A stretch of DNA of 39,302 nt. Origin: Fibrobacter sp. (GTDB lineage Bacteria; Fibrobacterota; Chitinivibrionia; Chitinivibrionales; Chitinispirillaceae). Where the stretch lies: assembly GCA_012513915.1 (NCBI GenBank), contig JAAZBG010000052.1, positions 1 through 39,302 on the forward strand, written 5' to 3'. The position numbers and the translations under genes are program-made. Under the pieces are notes generated by a model. The model had not been told where the DNA came from. It saw nothing but the letters and a program-made list of their open reading frames with translations, and did no database searches. Positions 33,098-39,302 of the stretch are shown here, in pieces (within the stretch, counting starts at the first letter, position 1; every line of letters starts with the position of its first letter).

Positions 33098-34585
33098 ATG
33101 GAGAACAAAGGTGATACTTTTTTTGATGAAATTAGCACAGCAGATCAATCAACCGATCAGCTTATGAAAATGATTGATGCCTATGATAAAAAAATAGTCA
33201 CAGATCTTAAAGTCGGAACAAAGGTTGAAGGTAGCGTTGCACGAATTGGTTCGGAATATGTGTTTGTTGATATCGGCAGTAAAAATGAAGCAATGATGAA
33301 TCTTTCGGAATTCCTTGATGATAACAAAGAGCCATCAGTTAAAGCAGGTGATACGATTGTTGCCTATATTGTCTCAAATCACAATGGAGAGACAATGCTC
33401 AGCAAAAGCCTTGGCAGCAGCAGTGCTGCAATTCAGGAACTACTTGATGCACAGCAGGAACGTATTCCTGTTCAGGGAAAAGTAACTGGTGTCAGCAAGA
33501 GCGGTCTGAATGTCAAAATCATGGGACACAGAGCATTCTGCCCCATCTCGCAGATTGATATCAAGTTTACTGAAGATGTAAATATTTATCTTAACAAGAT
33601 TTATGACTTTGTGATTACAAAAGTCTCTGAGGGTGGAAGAAATATTGTTGTTTCACGTATTCCGCTGCTTGAAGAAGTACTTGAGACGAAAATTGATGCG
33701 CTGAAAGATGCTGTTACATCAAAAACAGTTTTCCGTGGAAAAATCAGTCGGATTACTGATTTCGGTCTCTTTGTTGAAATGGATGATATTGAGGGACTTG
33801 TTCATATATCTGAAGTATCCTGGGAACGCGCAAACAACCTGAGCGAATCTTTTAGTGTCGGTCAGGAAGTTGAATACGTAATTCTCGGAATTGAGAAAAA
33901 ACAACCACTGCGCAATTCAAAAATCTCTCTTTCGGTTAAACAGGTAGTTGATAATCCATGGACCACTATTGCATCAAAAATCTCAGTTGGCCAGACGATT
34001 CAGGGAAAAGTTACCCGTCTTGCAAGTTTTGGTGCTTTTGTTGAGGTAGTTCCCGGTGTTGAAGGGCTCGTACACGTTTCTGAAATGTCCTGGGGTAAAA
34101 GAATTCATCACCCATCAGAAGTAGTTCAGGAAGGTGCAGCGGTAAATGTTACTATTCTTGGAATTGATACCACTAAAAGAACAATATCGTTAAGCCTTAA
34201 AGATGTTGCCAACGACCCGTGGAAAGATGCCGAGCTTCGTTTTCCTGTTGGAACAGAGGTTGCCGGTAAGGTTGCAAAGAAAACCAGATATGGCTATTTT
34301 ATCGACCTGGCAGAATCAGTAACCGGATTGCTTGTCTTTTCAAATATTGTTGCAGATAAAAAAGATACGCTAAAAGATGGTGATGATGTTACAGTAATGG
34401 TAGAATCGATTGACCTGGAAACCCGCAGAATCTCTCTTTCACTCGGTATGAAAGAAGCAAAGGATAATCAGGAAGAAATTTCAGCTTATCTGAATAAGCA
34501 AAAAGCAGAACCATCAGCCACCAAAGCAGCAACAAGCGATACTGAATTCGGTGCAGCGTTACTTGCAGCATTAAAGAAAAAATAA
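33098..34585 (+). CDS. rpsA: Ribosomal protein S1-like protein with five S1 domains
   Basis: 495 aa. S1 RNA-binding domains are at roughly 37-107 (GTKVEGSVARIGSEYVFVDI), 121-193 (PVQGKVTGVSKSGLNVKIMG), 207-283 (VFRGKISRITDFGLFVEMDD, EGLVHISEVSW), 296-370 (TIQGKVTRLASFGAFVEVVP, GVEGLVHVSEMSW) and 383-455 (EVAGKVAKKTRYGYFIDLAE). E. coli S1 has six domains, so one is absent. S1 binds mRNA on the 30S subunit and helps initiation, especially where Shine-Dalgarno sites are weak. The third and fourth domains are the most canonical. A short Lys/Ala-rich tail closes the protein. Single gene between its own promoter and a hairpin terminator. Confidence 0.88.
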   Translation: MENKGDTFFDEISTADQSTDQLMKMIDAYDKKIVTDLKVGTKVEGSVARIGSEYVFVDIGSKNEAMMNLSEFLDDNKEPSVKAGDTIVAYIVSNHNGETMLSKSLGSSSAAIQELLDAQQERIPVQGKVTGVSKSGLNVKIMGHRAFCPISQIDIKFTEDVNIYLNKIYDFVITKVSEGGRNIVVSRIPLLEEVLETKIDALKDAVTSKTVFRGKISRITDFGLFVEMDDIEGLVHISEVSWERANNLSESFSVGQEVEYVILGIEKKQPLRNSKISLSVKQVVDNPWTTIASKISVGQTIQGKVTRLASFGAFVEVVPGVEGLVHVSEMSWGKRIHHPSEVVQEGAAVNVTILGIDTTKRTISLSLKDVANDPWKDAELRFPVGTEVAGKVAKKTRYGYFIDLAESVTGLLVFSNIVADKKDTLKDGDDVTVMVESIDLETRRISLSLGMKEAKDNQEEISAYLNKQKAEPSATKAATSDTEFGAALLAALKKK

Positions 34586-34593
34586 CATTTCAG

Positions 34594-34620
34594 GAAAGAG
34601 TGATGTAACGTCACTCTTTC
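34594..34620 (+). terminator. Hairpin terminator after the S1 gene
   Basis: GAAAGAGTGA (34594-34603) pairs perfectly with TCACTCTTTC (34611-34620) over a 7-nt loop, 9 bp after the stop. Only a short T-stretch (TGTTT) follows. Confidence 0.7.
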
Positions 34621-34732
34621 TGTTTCCGGAAAATTGGATCATTCGCAAATGATGATGACCTTAGCCTGCAAATCCTGATACGAGTGGATTCTGCAGCGAT
34701 CGTTATAAACACATGTCACGAGGAATTACCAG

Positions 34733-35707
34733 ATGAAGATTCTTGCAATAGGTGGTGCGGGTTATATCGGAAGTCATGTTGTCAGGACACTCATTGACAA
34801 GGGACATAATGTAACTGTCTATGACAGTTTGTATTCAGGACTAAAAGAAAATATCCAGCCCGAAAGCAGGCTTATTGAGGGTGACATTCTTGACTATGTA
34901 CACTTGCGTGATACACTGGCACAGGGGTATGATGCGGTATTTCACTTCGCGGCACTAAAAGCAGCAAATGAGTCGATGACAAAAGTAGAAAAATACTCGG
35001 TTAACAACATTACCGGCACAATCAACATGCTCAATGCAATGTGTGAGACGAATGTCAACCGCCTCGTATTTTCATCAACGGCAGCCGTTTACGGTGAGCC
35101 ACAGTATGTACCCATCGACGAAAAACATCCACTTAATCCGGAAAATTATTATGGTTTCACGAAACTTGAAATCGAACGGATTGTTCACTGGTACGATCGT
35201 TTAAAAGGGATCAAGGTTGCGATACTGCGTTATTTTAATGCAGCAGGGTACGACATTTTCGGTCGTTTAAAGGGTCTGGAACGCAATCCGCAAAACTTAC
35301 TTCCGATCATCATGGAGGTTGCAGCAGGAATGCGTCCGAAGCTTGCCATTTACGGAAGCGACTGGGACACTCCTGATGGCACCTGTATACGCGATTACGT
35401 CCATGTCAACGATCTCGCTGATGGCCATGTTCGGGCACTTGACTATATCACTGAAAAAAATGAAAGCCTCCTTGTCAATCTCGGAAGTGAATCCGGGATC
35501 AGTGTAAAAGCAATGGTCGAGAAGGCACGGGATATCACCGGTGAGAAAATTCCTGCAGACATATCACCCCGCAGATTTGGCGATCCGGCCCGCGTGATTG
35601 CATCATCGGGAAAAGCCAGCGAGATTTTGGGATGGAAAGCAAAATACAGTGACGTATCAACACTGATTTCAACTACGTGGAATGTTTATAAGGATTTAAG
35701 AAAGTAA
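34733..35707 (+). CDS. galE: UDP-glucose 4-epimerase
   Basis: 324 aa, short-chain dehydrogenase fold (extended). NAD-binding GGAGYIGSHVVRTL at the N-terminus; HFAALKAANESM; catalytic SSTAAVYGEP (Ser/Thr) with YYGFTKLEIERI (Tyr-x3-Lys); RYFNAAGYD; and GTCIRDYVHVNDLADGHVRA. It interconverts UDP-glucose and UDP-galactose (some relatives the N-acetyl forms) for glycan and envelope synthesis. AGGAA lies 9 nt before the ATG. Length is slightly below E. coli GalE (338). A perfect stem-loop follows the stop. Confidence 0.94.
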   Translation: MKILAIGGAGYIGSHVVRTLIDKGHNVTVYDSLYSGLKENIQPESRLIEGDILDYVHLRDTLAQGYDAVFHFAALKAANESMTKVEKYSVNNITGTINMLNAMCETNVNRLVFSSTAAVYGEPQYVPIDEKHPLNPENYYGFTKLEIERIVHWYDRLKGIKVAILRYFNAAGYDIFGRLKGLERNPQNLLPIIMEVAAGMRPKLAIYGSDWDTPDGTCIRDYVHVNDLADGHVRALDYITEKNESLLVNLGSESGISVKAMVEKARDITGEKIPADISPRRFGDPARVIASSGKASEILGWKAKYSDVSTLISTTWNVYKDLRK

Positions 35708-35722
35708 TCTTTCTGCACAGCT

Positions 35723-35746
35723 CTGGCTATTAACTGCAATAGCCAG
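35723..35746 (+). terminator. Stem-loop after galE
   Basis: CTGGCTATT (35723-35731) and AATAGCCAG (35738-35746) form a perfect 9-bp stem with loop AACTGC, 15 bp after the galE stop. No T-run. It lies between two converging genes and could serve both. Confidence 0.6.
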
Positions 35747-35814
35747 CAAGTGTATTACAAACGTATTTGATTTGATACAAACATCCGCTTTTGTGCAGCA
35801 GTTGATGACTCAAT

Positions 35815-38367
35815 TCAGGTATCTCTTCGCAGCACCAGCATTGTGATATCATCATGAGGAGCCAAACCCTCACAGTGTTCAGTAACGGCACCTTCAACTT
35901 TCCTGACAATCTCGCTTGCAGAGGAAAATGGACTGGAGATTATTTCCGCCAGTTTAGCTTTTGAGAACATCGTCCCCTCACTATTTCGAGCATCAGTGAC
36001 ACCATCAGTGTAGAGAAACATCATATCACCCGGATCAAACCCTAATTTACGTTGTTCAAATGTTGCATTCGGAATTATTCCTACTGCCGGCCCGCTTGGT
36101 GCAATCCATTGACGAATTGTTCCATGTGCATCAATAATAGCCGGATGATTATGACCGGCGTTAATGTATGATATTACCCCGGACGCAGGATCAAGTATTG
36201 CCATAAATAGTGTTGCATACATATACCGGCCGTTATTGCCGTAATGATGATTAATCAGATATTTATTTGTCGTGGCAATCGTAGTAAGTGCATTTGTCTC
36301 GCCTTTGTGCTGCATCTCGGAAAGTGATCGTATTAATGTACGGATAAGTGCCATAAACAGCGCAGCGCTTACATCTTTACCCGATACATCAGCGATTACC
36401 AGTGCTATATGACCATTTGGTAACGTGAAAAAATCATAGAAATCGCCTGATACCTCACGGGCAGGAGAAAATGCGAACTGAATTTCCCATCCGTTAACTT
36501 TCGGTATTTCACGCGGAAGAAAACTGCCCTGAATTTCCCGTCCAAGTTCAAGTTCGTGTTTAATGGCCTCAAGGTATGCATGTTCTGCATCGCGCAGTTT
36601 TTGCAGTTGATGATTTGCGGATTCAAGCGCAAGTGATTGTTCCTGAACCTTTTTCATCAGCAGAGCACCCTTCAATGCACTGCTGATATGCTGACGAAGT
36701 GTTTCGTAAACCAACCCGTCCCGGCATTCATCAACAAGTAATGTCATAAAACCAATCTGTTCATTTCTGAAAAACAACGGGACGACGAGAAATGATCCCG
36801 GCGTACAAAGCGGTATGGAACCATCAGGAGCAATTTTACATTTTTCAAAGTTAATCGGCTCATTGATTACTCTGCTGCCATTTGACATTATAAGAATACA
36901 TGAATACTCTCTGAGTGACAACATGGGATTTCTGTACAGAGACAGCCAAAGGTTGTTAATTCCCAGCGCAACAAGCTCATTTCTTATGACATCAAGCAAC
37001 TGTTTCAAATCAAACGCGGAGGCAATCGCCATGCCGGCGTCCCGAAGCCGAATACCCTTGTGTTCAGACTCCATTCTGCGGTGTGCCTGTACTCTTGCTG
37101 CTGCATCAACAATACACAGACTCGCATCCTGAAGCAGTTCATCAATATGATACGGAATAACATCAGAAAAATGAATTAACGCAATACTGCGCAACAGTGC
37201 AACAACCCTTAAAAAGCCTGCAGCATCTTCACTTGCAGATGCTGTTCGCCATGCAAATTGACGAATAGCATTACTGAACGAGCCATTAGCCTTCCCGTCA
37301 AGTTCCATAAAAAATGATTCGACAAACTCACGGATTTCTTCGTTACTGATAATTCCTGATGTCCGGCTGCGCATCGGTTCAAGTTCCCGCACTATTTCAT
37401 GGTGTAAATAACCGGGAAGATTTTTTAATGAAAACTTTTCAATTTTCTGAGTATCAGATGTCGCTGTCTCACCAAACCTGAAGCATCCGCACGATTGACG
37501 CACCTCAAGAGCTGCAGACACAAGTACCGTTTTCGGTACTTTTTTATTTTCTATTTTATCGAAAAGCAATTCTGCCGCTTTAACGCCCATTTCATACATT
37601 GGCTGACGAATTGTTGTAAGTGATGGCATGGCAAACGCACACTCTTCAATATCATCAAATCCCACAACAAGGACATCATCAGGAACACTGATATGACGAT
37701 CCTGAAAAGCTTTTAGTGCACCGAGCGCCATATAATCATTTGCCGCCACAACGGCATCAAAATGCACTTTACTTGTGTCAACTAAAAACTCGACAGCTTT
37801 TACACCTGCCTCACGGCTGAAATCACCGGGGACAATGAGATCTGCACTGATTTCAAGATTGTAGCTGCGAAGAACATCACAGAAGATCTTCAGACGCAGT
37901 TCTGCTTCTTCATTACCTTCCGGTCCACGAATAAACGCAATGCGTTTACGTTCATGTACCATGACAAGATGAGAAATCAGCTGACGCATTCCGCTATGAT
38001 TGTCAAATAATACGGTTGGAACGCTGCTAATCTCTGGTCCGATACTCACTACCGGAATTGTATTAAACTTTGAGTAGAATGTTTCAAACTCCTGCACCGT
38101 AATAAATGAACCCAGAGAACCAGAGATGATCAATCCCTGTAACCGATGTATATCTACAAGATTATAAATAGCATTACGTTGAGGTTCAAACGGATCCCAC
38201 GATGACGCATTCAGGGAGCCTCCGGCGTAACAAATCAATCCATAGTTATTTTGCTTTGCAGTGTCAGAAATACCAAGCCAGATGTTAGACTGGTACAACC
38301 CGCATACACTTTCAGTAAGAAACCCGATAAGCGGACAATTGTTTTCATCATTATCAATATTTTGCAT
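35815..38367 (-). CDS. LacI-type sugar-binding sensor fused to SpoIIE (PP2C) phosphatase
   Basis: 850 aa with no signal peptide, membrane segment or HTH. Residues ~10-295 are a periplasmic-binding-protein-like domain of the LacI/GalR type (PLIGFLTESVCGLY, RLQGLIISGS, VLFDNHSGMRQLISHLV, RKRIAFIRGPEGN, FDAVVAANDYMALGALKAFQ, VVGFDDIEECAFAMPSLTTI). An SCGC segment and helical linker follow, then a GAF-like domain ~430-585, a coiled coil ~590-625, and the phosphatase ~630-850: REVSGDFYDFF, IADVSGKDVSAALFMAL, YINAGHNHPAI, FLYTDGVTDARN and HDDITMLVLRR, with the metal-binding Asp residues kept. It should dephosphorylate a STAS-type partner in response to an internal ligand. The start at 38367 has no clear Shine-Dalgarno. 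Confidence 0.9.
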   Translation of the reverse strand: MQNIDNDENNCPLIGFLTESVCGLYQSNIWLGISDTAKQNNYGLICYAGGSLNASSWDPFEPQRNAIYNLVDIHRLQGLIISGSLGSFITVQEFETFYSKFNTIPVVSIGPEISSVPTVLFDNHSGMRQLISHLVMVHERKRIAFIRGPEGNEEAELRLKIFCDVLRSYNLEISADLIVPGDFSREAGVKAVEFLVDTSKVHFDAVVAANDYMALGALKAFQDRHISVPDDVLVVGFDDIEECAFAMPSLTTIRQPMYEMGVKAAELLFDKIENKKVPKTVLVSAALEVRQSCGCFRFGETATSDTQKIEKFSLKNLPGYLHHEIVRELEPMRSRTSGIISNEEIREFVESFFMELDGKANGSFSNAIRQFAWRTASASEDAAGFLRVVALLRSIALIHFSDVIPYHIDELLQDASLCIVDAAARVQAHRRMESEHKGIRLRDAGMAIASAFDLKQLLDVIRNELVALGINNLWLSLYRNPMLSLREYSCILIMSNGSRVINEPINFEKCKIAPDGSIPLCTPGSFLVVPLFFRNEQIGFMTLLVDECRDGLVYETLRQHISSALKGALLMKKVQEQSLALESANHQLQKLRDAEHAYLEAIKHELELGREIQGSFLPREIPKVNGWEIQFAFSPAREVSGDFYDFFTLPNGHIALVIADVSGKDVSAALFMALIRTLIRSLSEMQHKGETNALTTIATTNKYLINHHYGNNGRYMYATLFMAILDPASGVISYINAGHNHPAIIDAHGTIRQWIAPSGPAVGIIPNATFEQRKLGFDPGDMMFLYTDGVTDARNSEGTMFSKAKLAEIISSPFSSASEIVRKVEGAVTEHCEGLAPHDDITMLVLRRDT

Positions 38368-38687
38368 AGTATTTCAATCTGCCGTTATTAAACATATGTT
38401 CAGAATCAATGATCAGAACTGATAACAAGAGCTATTAATCTTACATAATAATTATACCGTAAATGTATACAATAAGCTCTTTTATCCCGAAACATGCCAT
38501 TAACAGGATTTACGGCTTACAGTAAACTCATCGCTACGTTATTGTGTAAAATATTGATTGCTTCTATGAAGAACCATTTACACTAATAGTTAATCCTGAT
38601 CCTTTAAAATATACCTCATAAAGCATCAACAAACAATACTATCTTCCACTATACTTTTTTCTTGTAGTTATATCCACGAGGAAAACG

Positions 38688-38853
38688 ATGCTGAAAAATA
38701 AAAAAAGCGGTAGTTGAGGGACATAGAAGTAAGTTTCCAAAGGGACAGGCACAGGGTAGTAACTTCTATGTCCCGACTCCGCATTTCAGAGGGGGAGTTG
38801 TCCGGGTTGAGGACAATGTGAGTATCCAAATTTACCCGAACGCAATAATTTAG
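38688..38853 (+). pseudogene. Small ORF of ~54 codons with an apparent +1 frameshift at a run of seven As
   Basis: A strong ribosome binding site (GAGG, 6 nt) precedes ATG 38688. The zero frame stops after nine codons (TGA 38715-38717). Skipping one base in the A7 run (38700-38706) opens a frame to TAG 38851-38853 reading KAVVEGHRSKFPKGQAQGSN then FYVPTPHFRGGVVRVEDN and VSIQIYPNAII, which has a protein-like composition. A hairpin terminator follows. It may be a recently broken small gene, a slippage-expressed gene, or a sequencing error. Against coding: the same stretch contains a 13-bp inverted repeat and two smaller hairpins, which suits a repeat element. No family recognised. Confidence 0.35.
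38718..38816. repeat. Cluster of three hairpins, possible REP-like element
   Basis: GGGACATAGAAGT (38718-38730) and ACTTCTATGTCCC (38762-38774) are perfect 13-bp inverted repeats around a 31-nt loop containing GGGACAGGCAC. ACTCC/GGAGT (38776-38798) and TTGTCC/GGACAA (38798-38816) follow directly. GGGACAGGCAC-type words occur in dispersed hairpin repeats of some bacterial genomes (from memory). Only one copy is in this window. Confidence 0.4.
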
Positions 38854-38871
38854 TATGCTTCAAAACGAAAT

Positions 38872-38897
38872 CGGTTCAAAAAAAAGTTTCGTTTTTT
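38872..38897 (+). terminator. Terminator-like hairpin after the small ORF
   Basis: AAAACGAAA (38872-38880) pairs with TTTCGTTTT (38887-38895) over a short loop, followed by more Ts. It suggests that the 38.7-kb element is, or was, transcribed rightwards. Confidence 0.55.
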
Positions 38898-39044
38898 AAT
38901 TTTTTTTAAATTAATGAGTTTTTCTTAAAAATGTAACACACCACACGTTGAACTGATCTTGGATATTCATCCAACCGTGTTGTAATTTAAGTTTGATACC
39001 ATGTATCACCCTTAATTTCAATATTTACCAATTATGGAGGAATA

Positions 39045-39302
39045 AATGGCTCTTTTTAAATCCGGTAATCCAACACTCAGTACTAAAACGTTTTCACAAT
39101 TCGGTGAGGCAGCAAATGACTCCGAGGTAATGACAGTTGATGGTACAGTAAATAAAATCGGTATGTTGCTTGGGCTTCTAATGATTGCCGCATATTTCAC
39201 ATGGAACTTTACACTATCAAATCCCGGAGTTGGTTATCCTATAGTGGTAGGCGGTACAATTGCAGCACTAATCGTTGCCATAGTTGTTGCATTTAAAAAA
39301 CA
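39045..39302 (+). CDS. Bax inhibitor-1/YccA-like membrane protein, N-terminal 86 aa (runs off right edge)
   Basis: The open frame starts at an ATG with GGAGG 6 nt upstream. SGNPTLSTKTF followed by MTVDGTVNKIGMLLGLLMIA, AYFTW and a second hydrophobic segment (IVVGGTIAALIVAIVVAFKK) is the typical N-terminus of the YccA-type branch of the Bax-inhibitor-1 family: 'SGNPAL...F', then 'MTV.GT..K.G.LL'. These are multi-pass inner-membrane proteins of unclear function in bacteria. Two membrane segments are inside the window; the rest is beyond the edge. Confidence 0.85.

Larger units (their letters stand above)
38368..39044. other. Long intergenic region with a small broken ORF and hairpins
   Basis: 677 bp. 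38368-38680 is AT-rich with no supported gene; a TATAAT on the minus strand (38451-38456) may be part of the sensor-phosphatase promoter, but its -35 is poor. 38688-38897 holds the small ORF/hairpin element listed separately. Upstream of the YccA-like gene there is a short inverted repeat TTGGAT-ATTC-ATCCAA (38959-38974), whose first arm could serve as a -35 16 bp before TGTAAT. Confidence 0.5.

Overview
The window looks like chromosomal DNA of a diderm (Gram-negative-type) bacterium with roughly 40 % GC by eye. Envelope signs are a Pal-type peptidoglycan-binding lipoprotein, MurJ, a secreted peroxiredoxin, a predicted outer-membrane barrel and a secreted lamin-tail protein with a C-terminal domain of the kind seen in Bacteroidetes/Fibrobacterota surface proteins. 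I lean towards the FCB group (Fibrobacterota/Chitinivibrionia-like). This is inference from gene content: there is no rRNA or other phylogenetic marker that I can place. I see no tRNA, rRNA, CRISPR array, prophage or insertion sequence.

Layout. 1-643 (-): the N-terminal part of an aldose-epimerase-like protein that runs off the left edge. 804-2723 (-): three small unrecognised genes (tail-anchored protein, TPR/membrane protein, four-cysteine protein). 2960-4333 (-): a UvrC-like GIY-YIG protein, probably fused to a degenerate exonuclease domain, with lost catalytic residues. 4877-5176 (+): small HTH protein. 5426-7042 (+): murJ. 7108-9366 (-): ptsP. 9518-10429 and 10660-10824 (-): two membrane-anchored proteins of unknown role, the second only 54 aa. 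11063-14875 (-): a polyamine operon speD / aminopropyltransferase / ornithine decarboxylase / second aminopropyltransferase. 15072-17228 (-): a PAS histidine kinase and a response regulator whose output is an RsbW-like ATPase domain. 17395-18723 (-): Pal with 23 consecutive prolines, and a periplasmic peroxiredoxin. 19169-21154 (+): hybrid kinase. 21380-26572 (+): rlmI-like rRNA methyltransferase, prfB with its programmed +1 frameshift, a YkgJ-type protein, a Nif3-family protein, hisD. 26683-27292 (-): Phd/VapC-type toxin-antitoxin pair. 27371-29895 (-): OM barrel candidate and lamin-tail protein. 30076-31937 (+): GerW-family protein coupled to a beta-helix protein without signal peptide. 31958-32764 (-): WalJ/YycJ-like metallo-beta-lactamase-fold protein. 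33098-35707 (+): ribosomal protein S1-like and galE. 35815-38367 (-): sugar-binding-type sensor fused to a SpoIIE phosphatase. 38688-38897: a small frameshifted ORF or hairpin repeat element. 39045-end (+): the start of a YccA/Bax-inhibitor-type membrane protein.

Working together. The strongest functional unit is the polyamine operon: ornithine decarboxylase makes putrescine, SpeD makes decarboxylated AdoMet, and two aminopropyltransferases use them, which suggests a product beyond spermidine or a second acceptor. A second theme is signalling by partner-switch parts: an RsbW-like domain on a response regulator and a SpoIIE-type phosphatase on a ligand sensor lie in the same window, though no anti-anti-sigma (STAS) partner is visible. 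The most open questions are the catalytically dead-looking nuclease fusion, the cytosolic GerW/beta-helix pair, the Arg/Asp-rich membrane protein, and the 38.7-kb hairpin/small-ORF element.
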